A stretch of 64,000 nt of DNA from Microbacterium sp. MYb54 (lineage in GTDB: Bacteria > Actinomycetota > Actinomycetes > Actinomycetales > Microbacteriaceae): assembly GCF_002979515.1 (NCBI RefSeq), contig NZ_PCPA01000011.1:1-64000 (forward strand), given 5' to 3'. Below, piece after piece: positions 46,777-55,021 of this stretch. A program made the position numbers and the translations under genes. The number at the start of each line of letters is the position of its first letter. The first letter of the stretch is position 1. Below the pieces are notes generated by a model. The model saw only the letters and a list, made by a program, of their open reading frames with translations. It ran no database searches and had not been told where the DNA came from.

Positions 46777-47271
46777 TCACTTGTCGAAGCTCAGGCTCAG
46801 CTTGCGCAGCAGCCCGGCGAGGCGATCGCGGTCCGAGCGCGAGAGTGCCTGCAGCAGGTCGGCCTCGACGTCGACGAGCCGTGTGATGGCGGCATCCACG
46901 CGGATGCGACCGTCATCGGTCAGGATCACCAGCACGCTGCGTCCGTCGCCGGGGTCTGCCTCGCGACGCACGAAGCGGCGGCTGACGAGCCGGTCGATCC
47001 GGTTGGTCATCGTCCCGCTCGAGACCAGGGTCTGCTGCAGAAGCTGCTTGGGGGAGAGCTGGAAGGGTGCACCGGCGCGGCGCAGAGCCGACAGCACATC
47101 CCACTCCCAGTGCTCCAGGTCGCTGCGGCGGAAGACATCGCGGCGGGCCCGGTCGAGGTGCCGTGACAGGCGGTCCATCCGCGACAGGACCTCAAGGGGT
47201 GAGAAGTCGAGGTCGGGGCGCTGGGTGTTCCACGCGCCGACGATCCGGTCGACCTCATCCACCTCGCTCAT
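46777..47271 (-). CDS. MarR-family transcriptional regulator
   Basis: The 164-residue protein has a winged helix-turn-helix (FQLSPKQLLQQTLVSSGTMTNRIDRLVSRRFVRREADPGDGRS) with the basic wing region typical of MarR. It likely responds to a small molecule and controls genes outside this window or its neighbours; the gene order with a pseudouridine synthase and a GNAT enzyme does not suggest a target. Confidence 0.85.
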   Translation of the reverse strand: MSEVDEVDRIVGAWNTQRPDLDFSPLEVLSRMDRLSRHLDRARRDVFRRSDLEHWEWDVLSALRRAGAPFQLSPKQLLQQTLVSSGTMTNRIDRLVSRRFVRREADPGDGRSVLVILTDDGRIRVDAAITRLVDVEADLLQALSRSDRDRLAGLLRKLSLSFDK

Positions 47272-47278
47272 CCGCCCA

Positions 47279-47776
47279 TTATCGCGTGTGCGCGCCCGGT
47301 GCGATGGATGTCGCGGACAGGTCGAGCGTCATGAACGTGCTGTAGGGGTCGGCGATGTAGCTGCCGAACGGGCCGCATTCACGAAAACCCGCTGCGGCGT
47401 ACATCGTGCGGGCGGGGATGAAGAACTCCGCACTCCCGGTCTCGAGTGAGAGCCGACGGATGCCTCGCACCTCGGCATCGGCGAGGAGGAAGGTCAGCAT
47501 CGACCGGCCGAGACCTCTTCCGCGCAGGGCAGGATCTGTCCGCATCGACTTGAGTTCTTCATGCCCGTCCTCGACCGTCACGAGGGCGCCGGTGGCGACC
47601 GGGCGTCCGTCGACGGAGCCGGCGAAGAGCCTGACACCGGGGGCGAGCAGGCGTTCGAACACCAGCGCGTGACGGCTCTCGGCCGGCGCGGTGTGCTCCA
47701 ACTCGGCGTGGTGGGCGACCAGGAACTCGGCCAGGGCGGGGCTTGCGGCCTTCACCCGTTCGATCACGATGCTCAT
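47279..47776 (-). CDS. GNAT-family N-acetyltransferase
   Basis: The 165-residue enzyme has the acetyl-CoA-binding loop in LKSMRTDPALRGRGLGRSML (the Gly/Arg-rich turn) followed by the GIRRLSLETGS helix-strand. The FYIPARTMYAAAGF region toward the end is replaced here by FFIPARTMYAAAGFRECG. It transfers an acetyl group to an unknown amine substrate. It lies 7 bp upstream of the MarR gene in the same direction. Confidence 0.82.
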   Translation of the reverse strand: MSIVIERVKAASPALAEFLVAHHAELEHTAPAESRHALVFERLLAPGVRLFAGSVDGRPVATGALVTVEDGHEELKSMRTDPALRGRGLGRSMLTFLLADAEVRGIRRLSLETGSAEFFIPARTMYAAAGFRECGPFGSYIADPYSTFMTLDLSATSIAPGAHTR

Positions 47777-47888
47777 GTCGTCAGCATTGCAGATCGGTAT
47801 TTCACGCGGATGACGGGCCGCGGTGTCAGCGGAACCGGGGCCGGAGCATGGCAGACTTGTCCCCGCGGCGTCCTCGTGGGCGCTGCGG

Positions 47889-47960
47889 TCCGCCGTGGTG
47901 TAATGGCAGCACGACAGCCTTTGGAGCTGTTAGGTCTAGGTTCGAGTCCTGGCGGCGGAG
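47889..47960 (+). tRNA. tRNA-Gln (anticodon TTG)
   Basis: A complete cloverleaf of 72 nt. The acceptor stem TCCGCCG (47889-47895) pairs perfectly with CGGCGGA (47953-47959), followed by discriminator G. The anticodon stem ACAGC/GCTGT flanks the loop CTTTGGA, giving anticodon TTG (decodes CAA, Gln). The T arm contains GGTTCGAGTCC. No CCA is encoded. The glmU start codon begins at 47962, one nt after the discriminator base. Confidence 0.93.
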
Positions 47961-47961
47961 C

Positions 47962-49392
47962 ATGACTGGGAACAATCTCGCGATCATCGTCCTCGCCGCA
48001 GGCCAGGGCACGCGCATGAAGTCGCGTCTGCCGAAGGTGCTGCACCCGATCAGCGGGCGTCCACTGGTCGGACACGTGCTCACGACAGCGGGGCGGCTGC
48101 AGGCCGCGCACGTCGAGGTGGTCGTCCGGCACGAGCGCGACCAGGTCGTCGCTGCCCTCTCCGAGGATTATCCCGATGCGGTGTTCGTCGACCAGGACGA
48201 CATCCCGGGTACGGGCCGCGCGGTGCAGGTGGCCGTCGAGGCTCTGCCCGGCGACTTCGACGGTGACGTGCTCGTGCTCTCGGGGGACTGCCCGCTCGCC
48301 GATGTCGACACCCTCGCAGCCTTCGTCGCTGAGCACCGTGCCTCCGGCGCGCCGGCCACGCTGATGACGGCCCTGGTCGACGATCCGGCCGGCTACGGAC
48401 GCGTCGTGCGCGATGCCGATGGCGGCGTGGACCGCATCGTCGAGCAGAAGGACGCGAGTGCCGAGGAGGCCGCCGTCCGCGAGATCAACGCCGGGATGTA
48501 CGTGTTCAGCGCCGCGACGCTGCGCACCTACCTGCCGCAGCTGAGCCTGGACAACGCGCAGCGCGAGATGTATCTGACCGATGTTCCAGGGATGCTCCGT
48601 CGTGACGGCGACCGGGTGGCGGCCTCCGTCGTCTCCGATGTCACGGTGACCTACGGTGTCAACGACCGTGCTCAGCTGGTCGAGGTCGGCCGGCTGCTCA
48701 ACCAGCGCATCGTGCGTCGTTGGCAGCTCGAGGGCGTCACGGTCATCGACCCGGCGACGACCTGGATCGACGACGACGCGAAGCTCTCAGCCGACGTCAC
48801 AGTGCTCCCGAACACGCAGATCCTGCGCGCCACCGTCATCGCCTCCGGCGCCGTCATCGGCCCCGACACCACGCTCGTGGACTGCGAGGTCGGCGAAGAC
48901 GCGATCGTCCGCCGCACCGATGCGAACCTGGCCGTGATCGGTGCAGAAGCCACCGTCGGCCCGTTCTCGTTCCTCCGCCCCGGCACGGTCCTCGGCGCCA
49001 GGGGCAAGATCGGCGCCTACGTCGAGACCAAGAACACCGAGATCGGCGAGGGCAGCAAGGTGCCGCACCTCTCGTACGTCGGCGATGCGACGATCGGCCG
49101 CGGCGTGAACCTCGGCGCGAGCACGATCACCGCCAACTATGACGATGTGCACAAGCACCGCACCGAGATCGGTGACGAGGTGCACACGGGTTCGCACACG
49201 GTGCTCGTCGCGCCCGTTAGGCTTGGGGCAGGTGCGAAGACCGGCGCCGGCGCGGTCGTCCGCAAAGACGTCCCGGCCGGAGCGCTGGCCATGACCGTCG
49301 CCCCTCAGCGCAACATCGAGGGGTGGGTCGAGAAGAACAGAGCAGGCACGGGCGCAGCGGATGCTGCGTCCCGCGAGAATTCGGCGGAATAG
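47962..49392 (+). CDS. glmU: Bifunctional UDP-GlcNAc pyrophosphorylase / GlcN-1-P acetyltransferase
   Basis: The 476-residue enzyme makes UDP-N-acetylglucosamine for peptidoglycan. The N-terminal uridyltransferase has LAAGQGTRMKSRLPKVLHP (pyrophosphate loop), and the C-terminal left-handed beta-helix acetyltransferase has VETKNTEIGEGSKVPHLSYVG. The ATG at 47962 follows the end of tRNA-Gln by one base, and GGAG of the tRNA 3' end is the only Shine-Dalgarno-like sequence, with little spacing. The long frame upstream of the tRNA is not coding. prs follows 7 bp later. Confidence 0.94.
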   Translation: MTGNNLAIIVLAAGQGTRMKSRLPKVLHPISGRPLVGHVLTTAGRLQAAHVEVVVRHERDQVVAALSEDYPDAVFVDQDDIPGTGRAVQVAVEALPGDFDGDVLVLSGDCPLADVDTLAAFVAEHRASGAPATLMTALVDDPAGYGRVVRDADGGVDRIVEQKDASAEEAAVREINAGMYVFSAATLRTYLPQLSLDNAQREMYLTDVPGMLRRDGDRVAASVVSDVTVTYGVNDRAQLVEVGRLLNQRIVRRWQLEGVTVIDPATTWIDDDAKLSADVTVLPNTQILRATVIASGAVIGPDTTLVDCEVGEDAIVRRTDANLAVIGAEATVGPFSFLRPGTVLGARGKIGAYVETKNTEIGEGSKVPHLSYVGDATIGRGVNLGASTITANYDDVHKHRTEIGDEVHTGSHTVLVAPVRLGAGAKTGAGAVVRKDVPAGALAMTVAPQRNIEGWVEKNRAGTGAADAASRENSAE

Positions 49393-49399
49393 GCGGAGC

Positions 49400-50434
49400 A
49401 TGGCGCGCAAGAAGAAGACGGTCGACCTGGATCGCGACAACGGCGTGGCTCCCGGGATCATCGCCAAGACCAAGAAGCGACTCGTCGTCGCAGGAGGTCG
49501 CTCGCATCCTGCGCTCACGGCGGCCGTCGCCGAGTCTCTCGGTACAGAGATCGCGCCCGTCGAGCACCGCACGTTCGCGTCCGGTGAGATCTACGCCCGC
49601 TTCGAGGTCTCGATCCGCGGTGTCGATCTCTTCCTGATCCAGACCTTCGGCGAGCCGGTGAACGAATGGCTCATGGAGACGCTGATCATGATCGACGCCG
49701 CCAAGCGCGCGTCGGCCAAGCGCATCACCGTCGTCGCGCCGTACTATCCGTATTCGCGTCAGGACAAGAAGGGCCGCGGTCGTGAGCCGATCAGCGCCCG
49801 TCTCGTCGCCGATCTGCTGAAGACCGCCGGCGCCGACCGCGTCATGAGCGTCGACCTGCACGCGGCGCAGATCCAGGGCTTCTTCGACGGCCCAGTCGAT
49901 CACCTGTTCGCCAAGCCCGTCCTGCTGGAGTACTTCCAGCGCACGCTGTCACCTGCGGACCGCGAGATCCTCACGGTCGTCTCGCCGGACATGGGTCGCG
50001 TGCGCGTCGCGGACACCTGGTCGGACAGCCTCGGTGCCCCGCTCGCGATCATCCACAAGCGTCGTGACCCGAAGGTCGCCAACCAGGTCTCGGTGCACGA
50101 GATCGTGGGAACGGTCGAGGGGCGCACCTGCCTCCTCGTCGACGACATGATCGACACCGGTGGCACGATCGTCAAGGCCGCCCAGGCGCTCAAGGCGGCC
50201 GGCGCCCACCGCGTGATCGTGGCGGCGACGCACGCGATCTTCAGCGACCCGGCATCCGATCGGCTGCAGGACTCCTCGATCGACGAGGTCGTCATCACCG
50301 ACACGATCCCGCTCACGGAATCGCGGCGCTGGGACAAGCTGACCATCCTCCCGATCGCCCCGTTGCTGGCCCGCGCCATCCACGAGGTGTTCGAGGACGG
50401 CTCCGTGACGAGCATGTTCGGCGGCGACGCGTAA
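49400..50434 (+). CDS. prs: Ribose-phosphate pyrophosphokinase
   Basis: The 344-residue enzyme makes PRPP from ribose-5-phosphate and ATP. A Lys/Arg-rich N-terminal extension of about 20 residues precedes the fold. Motifs include EIYARFEVSIRG, the ATP-binding YSRQDKKGRGREPISARL, the DLHAAQIQGFF segment, and the PRPP-binding loop VDDMIDTGGT. It forms an operon-like pair with glmU, as is frequent in actinobacteria. The ATG at 49400 has GGCGGAG directly upstream. Confidence 0.93.
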   Translation: MARKKKTVDLDRDNGVAPGIIAKTKKRLVVAGGRSHPALTAAVAESLGTEIAPVEHRTFASGEIYARFEVSIRGVDLFLIQTFGEPVNEWLMETLIMIDAAKRASAKRITVVAPYYPYSRQDKKGRGREPISARLVADLLKTAGADRVMSVDLHAAQIQGFFDGPVDHLFAKPVLLEYFQRTLSPADREILTVVSPDMGRVRVADTWSDSLGAPLAIIHKRRDPKVANQVSVHEIVGTVEGRTCLLVDDMIDTGGTIVKAAQALKAAGAHRVIVAATHAIFSDPASDRLQDSSIDEVVITDTIPLTESRRWDKLTILPIAPLLARAIHEVFEDGSVTSMFGGDA

Positions 50435-50527
50435 CGCATCGTCACGGCACAGCCCGCGCATAGCCGTGGTGCTTACGGTCGAATGGTCGACGAGCGAGTC
50501 GACCGACACCGAGCCGGGAGGGCCACC

Positions 50528-51001
50528 ATGATCCGCACGACCGTACCGACCTCTGTCCGCAAGGGATCCGCACTCCTCGGGATCGCAGGACTCTTCGTCC
50601 TCGCCGGATGCTCCGGAAACGCCGACGCCGAGAGCTCGACCGACGGCGGAAACACGCCAGACGCCGGCTCGTCGTCCTCGTCCTCCGGTGGCGACTCCAC
50701 AGCGACCTACGCCGATGGCACCTACACCGCCGATGGCTCGTACCAGACGCCCGAGACCGTCGAGAAGATCTCCGTCACCCTGACCCTCGAAGGTGGCCTC
50801 GTGACCGACGTCAAGGTCACGGGCGACCCGCAGGCCCCCGAGACCGAGCAGTACCAGGGGCAGTTCATCGACGGCATCGCCGAAGAGGTCGACGGAAAGT
50901 CGCTGGACGAGGTGAAGGTCAGTCGTGTCGCTGGGTCATCGCTCACCAGCGGCGGCTTCAACGAAGCCGTGGAGTCGATCAAGGAGCAGGCCGCCGCCTA
51001 G
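50528..51001 (+). CDS. FMN-binding-domain lipoprotein, candidate flavinylated electron carrier
   Basis: The 157-residue product has a lipoprotein signal with lipobox LAGC (C28), a Ser/Gly/Asp-rich linker and an FMN-binding domain (about 70-157). In such domains ApbE attaches FMN through a phosphoester to a Thr or Ser in a D-x-x-[ST]-G-A-[TS] motif. Here the aligned segment reads SRVAGSSLTS, so the acceptor would be Ser138 (Thr140 is an alternative), and the leading Asp is missing. It would carry electrons outside the membrane. apbE follows 13 bp later. GGGAGGG lies 6-7 bp before the ATG. Confidence 0.85.
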   Translation: MIRTTVPTSVRKGSALLGIAGLFVLAGCSGNADAESSTDGGNTPDAGSSSSSSGGDSTATYADGTYTADGSYQTPETVEKISVTLTLEGGLVTDVKVTGDPQAPETEQYQGQFIDGIAEEVDGKSLDEVKVSRVAGSSLTSGGFNEAVESIKEQAAA

Positions 51002-51014
51002 GCGCCTGAGCCGC

Positions 51015-51896
51015 ATGCCGAGCTGGCGCTTCGAGGCGATCGGAACGCACTGGGAGATCGAATCGTCGGAGTCGTTGACCGATGGGATGCGTGCAGCGGT
51101 CGCCGCTGAGATCGAGCGTTTCGACCGCGAATGGTCGAGGTTCCGGGCTGACTCGGATGTCTCCCGCCTCGGACGTGAGCGTGGCACCTTCGTCTCGCGG
51201 GATGCCGGGCCGATGCTCGACGCCTACCGAGAGCTCTCTGCCGCCACCGGCGGTGCGGTCAACCCGCTCGTGGCCGACAGCCTCGCAGCGCTCGGATACG
51301 ACGCCGAGTACTCGCTGGTGGCCGGTGAGCCGGTGCGCGCACCGGGTGCCTGGGAGGAGCGGTTGTCATGGACGGCGGCTGGAGTCGCCACGTCGGAGCC
51401 GGCGCTGCTCGACGTCGGAGCGCTCGGCAAGGGGCGCCTCGTCGACCTCGTGATGGTTGTCCTGGCGAGCGTGCCGGGCGATCTCGTGGTGGATGCGGGT
51501 GGTGACATCCGGGTGCGCGGAGCCGGAGTGCGCATCGGTCTCGAGCATCCGTACGATTCCCAGAAGGTCATCGGCGTCGTCGAGGTGCAGGACCAGGCTC
51601 TGTGCGCCTCGGCCGTCAACCGGAGGGCGTGGGGGAGCGGTCTGCACCATGTCCTGGATGCCCGCACCGGACTGCCGGTACGCACGTGGGCTGCGACCTG
51701 GGCCCTGGCCCCGGAGGCGATGGTGGCGGATGCCGTCGCGACGGCGCTCTTCTTCGACGGCGGGGGCGAGCTCGCGCAGACCTGGGGCGTGGAGTGGGTT
51801 CGGATGAGCACCGACGGGCGGGTGCAGCGTTCGCCCGGGTGGCCGGGTGAACTGTTCCTCGCCACGAGCAGCGAGCCCCCTGCGGCTCGGAATTAG
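51015..51896 (+). CDS. apbE: FAD:protein FMN transferase ApbE
   Basis: The 293-residue enzyme attaches FMN from FAD to target proteins. Family motifs are present: GALGKGRLVD (GxxxKG.vD), DAGGDIRVRG, HHVLDARTGLPV (HHI-DP-TG type) and VADAVATALFF. There is no signal peptide at the chosen ATG (51015), which points to action in the cytoplasm or to export by another route. It sits between its probable substrate (the FMN-binding lipoprotein) and a membrane flavoprotein that may be a second substrate. Confidence 0.88.
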   Translation: MPSWRFEAIGTHWEIESSESLTDGMRAAVAAEIERFDREWSRFRADSDVSRLGRERGTFVSRDAGPMLDAYRELSAATGGAVNPLVADSLAALGYDAEYSLVAGEPVRAPGAWEERLSWTAAGVATSEPALLDVGALGKGRLVDLVMVVLASVPGDLVVDAGGDIRVRGAGVRIGLEHPYDSQKVIGVVEVQDQALCASAVNRRAWGSGLHHVLDARTGLPVRTWAATWALAPEAMVADAVATALFFDGGGELAQTWGVEWVRMSTDGRVQRSPGWPGELFLATSSEPPAARN

Positions 51897-51902
51897 GGAA
51901 GA

Positions 51903-53486
51903 GTGGAGACCGTGATCACCTCATTCGCCGCCGCGCGGCAGCGCGTTCTCGCAGTGCTGGGCTCGTTGTCGATGTACCGCCTGGTGCTGTTCGCGCTGAT
52001 CGCCCTCGGGGTCATCGCATTCGTGCTGTCGCTGTTCGGCGTGATCGTGTCCCCGACCCCACTCGAGCTGGTGGCCTCGTTCCTCGTGCTCGCGGTCGTG
52101 ATATCGGCCGTCGACGCGGCAGCGCAGCGCATCCTGCGGCTCCCGTGGCGCATTGAGTCGTCTCTGGTCACCGCGCTCATCCTGCTGTTCGTGCTTCGAC
52201 CGGGCGTCGAGTTGGGCGCCCTTCTCGGACTCGCCCTCGCGGGGGCGGTGGCGAGTGTCTCGAAGTATCTGATCGCGTGGCGTGGACGCCATATCTTTAA
52301 CCCGGCGGCGTTCGGTGCCGCCGTGGTCTCGATTCTCGGCGCCTTCGGGGCCTTCGAGTGGTTGGGCACCTCGTCGTCGTGGTGGGTCGGCACGCCGGTT
52401 CTCACCATCCCCGTGGCCGTGCTCGGCCTCGCGGTGCTGTGGCGTACCGAGAAGGTGCGCGTCGTACTGGTGTTCCTGCTCGTCGCGTTCGCCACCTCGG
52501 TGGTGCGACAGGCGGTGCAGGCTGCGCAGTTCGACATCGCCTTCGACGCGGCGACGGCTCTGCAGTTCGCGGTGCTGCAGTCGCCGTTCCTGTTCCTCGG
52601 CGCGTTCATGCTCTCCGAGCCCCTCACCCTTCCGCCGCGTCGACGGCAGCAGTTCGTGGTCGCCGTGGTGGTGGGGCTTCTGGCCGGATGGCCGATCTCG
52701 GTCGCCGGCCTCTTCACCCTCGGTCAGGAGCGCGCGCTGCTGATCGGAAACCTGGTCGCCTTCGCTTTCGCCTTGCGCGGATCGGTGCGGCTCGTGCTCG
52801 AGCGGCGCGAGTTCGTGACCCCGACCGCCCAGGAGCTGACCTTCCGGGCGAAGGGGCGCGTGCGCTTCCTCCCTGGGCAGTACCTCGAGCTCGACGTTCC
52901 GCATCACCGGCCCGACGCGCGCGGCACCCGCCGGGAGTTCAGCATCGTGTCGGCGCCGGCCGACCTGCCAACGCTCCGCATCGCGTACAAGAACGGCGAC
53001 CAGAAGCATCCGTCGAGCTACAAGCGTGCGCTGGCGGCAGCAGAGCCGGGGGCGACCTTCGCCGTGACCGGCACCTGGGGTGACTTCATCCTGCCGCGGG
53101 GCGAACAGCCGGTGCTCATGGTCGCGGCGGGCATCGGCGTGACGCCTTTCGTGTCGCAGCTGCGGCAGCTGCAGGCGACGGGGCAGCAGCGCGACGTGGT
53201 GCTCGTGTACGTGGCATCCGACGCATCGGAGCTTGCCTTCCTCGACGAGCTCGCGGCGACGGGCGCGCGCACCGTCGTGTTCACACGCGACGAGCCGGTC
53301 GGGCTGCCGGCGCACTGGAGCTGGGCGCAGGGAGCACGCCTGGATGCGGAGACGCTCGAGCATGCCGTCGCCGACCTCGCCACGCGTCACGCCTACATCT
53401 CCGGTCCGCCGCGACTGATCGCCGACCTCGCCCCTGCGCTGCAGAAGGCTCGCAGTCTCACGACCGACGCGTTCGCCGGGTACTGA
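51903..53486 (+). CDS. Membrane NqrB/RnfD-like domain fused to ferredoxin-NAD(P)H reductase
   Basis: The 527-residue protein has an N-terminal half of about eight membrane helices with IFNPAAFGAA (the NqrB/RnfD-type segment). Its C-terminal half (about 280-527) has the FAD-binding FLPGQYLELDVPH and RREFSIVSAP and the nucleotide-binding MVAAGIGVTPFVSQL. It would take electrons from NAD(P)H inside and pass them through the membrane to the lipoprotein. The start is GTG at 51903 or GTG at 51912, with weak GGAAGAG/GGAG upstream. It ends 5 bp from the convergent histidine kinase gene. Confidence 0.82.
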   Translation: METVITSFAAARQRVLAVLGSLSMYRLVLFALIALGVIAFVLSLFGVIVSPTPLELVASFLVLAVVISAVDAAAQRILRLPWRIESSLVTALILLFVLRPGVELGALLGLALAGAVASVSKYLIAWRGRHIFNPAAFGAAVVSILGAFGAFEWLGTSSSWWVGTPVLTIPVAVLGLAVLWRTEKVRVVLVFLLVAFATSVVRQAVQAAQFDIAFDAATALQFAVLQSPFLFLGAFMLSEPLTLPPRRRQQFVVAVVVGLLAGWPISVAGLFTLGQERALLIGNLVAFAFALRGSVRLVLERREFVTPTAQELTFRAKGRVRFLPGQYLELDVPHHRPDARGTRREFSIVSAPADLPTLRIAYKNGDQKHPSSYKRALAAAEPGATFAVTGTWGDFILPRGEQPVLMVAAGIGVTPFVSQLRQLQATGQQRDVVLVYVASDASELAFLDELAATGARTVVFTRDEPVGLPAHWSWAQGARLDAETLEHAVADLATRHAYISGPPRLIADLAPALQKARSLTTDAFAGY

Positions 53487-53491
53487 TCCGG

Positions 53492-55021
53492 TCAGGCTTC
53501 CGGGGCGGTGTCGCTGGACGCCGCCGGGTTCTTCGGGATGCGGACGGTGAAGGTCGTGTCGCCGGGTTCACTGGACACGGTGATGAAGCCGTGGTGGCCC
53601 TCGACGATGGCTTTGGCGATCGCGAGCCCGAGTCCGGTACCGCCGGTCTGGCGCGCCCGTGAGGTGTCAGCCCTGGCGAAGCGGGCGAACAGTTCGTCCC
53701 GGATGGCGGGATCGATGCCCGGACCATCGTCGTGCACGCGCAGCACTGCTTCGTCGCCTTCCTGGGCGACGCTGAGGGTGATGGTCGTCCCGGCCGGCGT
53801 GTGCGTGCGCGCATTCGCCAGCAGGTTCGCGACGACCTGGTGCATTCGCCCGGCGTCGCCCACGATGGTGACGGGCTCGTCCGGCACCTCGATGTTCCAG
53901 TGGTGATCGACTGCGGTGGGGCGCGCATCCGAGAGGCCTTCGAGCGCCAGCTGTGCGAGGTCGACCGTGCTGTAGACCAGCTCGCGTCCCTCGTCGAGTC
54001 GGGCTAGCAGCAGCAGGTCCTCCACGAGTCGGGTCATCCGCAACGACTGGGCCTGGATGCGCTCCAGTGACGTCGTCGTGCTCTCGATGACCTCCGGACG
54101 CTGATCCTGGGTGCTCGTCTGATGGAGGGCACGCAGCGACAGCTCCGAGTAGCCCCGGATGGAGGCGAGTGGGGTGCGCAGTTCGTGACTGGCATCGGCG
54201 ACGAAGCGGCGCATCCGCTCCTCGTTCTCCTGACGTGACGCGAGCGAGGCGTTCACATGGTCGAGCAGCTTGTTGAGTGAGGCCCCGACGATTCCGGTCT
54301 CGGTGCGCGGATCTGCTTCGGATGCCGGTACACGCTCGGTGATGGTCACCTCACCGCGGTCGAGTTGTTGGTTGGCCACCCTGGTCGCCGTCATGGCGAC
54401 GGCGCGAAGCGGTCGCAGGCTCACCCGGATGGTGATCGCTGTGGTCAGAGCAAGCAGGATCAGACCGCCGATCGTCGCGAGCGCGATCACGGTGAGCAGC
54501 TGCGTGAGCTGGCTCTGGATCTCGTCGCGGGGGAGTCCGGTGACCACCACGACGCCTGTGTTCGTGGGCAGAGCCATGACCCGATATGAGCCGAGGTCCG
54601 TGAGCTCCACTGTCGCGACGGAGGTGTCTTTCAACGCAACGATGATCTCTGCCAATTGCGCTCTGCTGAGCGCCTGCAGGGTTCCGGTGAGTTCATCTCC
54701 GGGTGTGTTCGCTACGACAGCGCCGCTGTAGCCGGTCACCGGACTCGAGACGAAGAGCAGCATTCCGGCCGATGGCTCGATGGGGGTCTTCAGGATGTTC
54801 TGCGCGGTGGCGGATGACGGAGCGATGGCTGTGGTCATGTTCGCCACCTTGTGCGCGGCCGTGTTCAGCTTCTGATCGAGCTGGTCCTCCATGGTCTTGC
54901 CCAGCGTCGCACTGGTGATCACGGCGACGATGATGAGGATCAGCGATACGAACCCGATCACGGCGGTCATCAGCCGTGTCTGCAGGCTCATCGGTCGCCT
55001 CTTCATCGTCGCAGAGCTCAC
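53492..55021 (-). CDS. Sensor histidine kinase
   Basis: The 509-residue kinase has two membrane helices (about 16-38 and 170-195) flanking a 130-residue extracellular sensor domain, a HAMP linker, the phospho-His in FVADASHELRTPLASIRGY, and an ATP-binding domain with N box LLANARTHTPAG and G box DDGPGID. The GTG start at 55021 overlaps the response-regulator stop as GTGA; an ATG at 55006 (MKRRPMSLQ) is an alternative. It is coupled to the response regulator. The extracellular domain is not recognised. Confidence 0.88.
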   Translation of the reverse strand: MSSATMKRRPMSLQTRLMTAVIGFVSLILIIVAVITSATLGKTMEDQLDQKLNTAAHKVANMTTAIAPSSATAQNILKTPIEPSAGMLLFVSSPVTGYSGAVVANTPGDELTGTLQALSRAQLAEIIVALKDTSVATVELTDLGSYRVMALPTNTGVVVVTGLPRDEIQSQLTQLLTVIALATIGGLILLALTTAITIRVSLRPLRAVAMTATRVANQQLDRGEVTITERVPASEADPRTETGIVGASLNKLLDHVNASLASRQENEERMRRFVADASHELRTPLASIRGYSELSLRALHQTSTQDQRPEVIESTTTSLERIQAQSLRMTRLVEDLLLLARLDEGRELVYSTVDLAQLALEGLSDARPTAVDHHWNIEVPDEPVTIVGDAGRMHQVVANLLANARTHTPAGTTITLSVAQEGDEAVLRVHDDGPGIDPAIRDELFARFARADTSRARQTGGTGLGLAIAKAIVEGHHGFITVSSEPGDTTFTVRIPKNPAASSDTAPEA

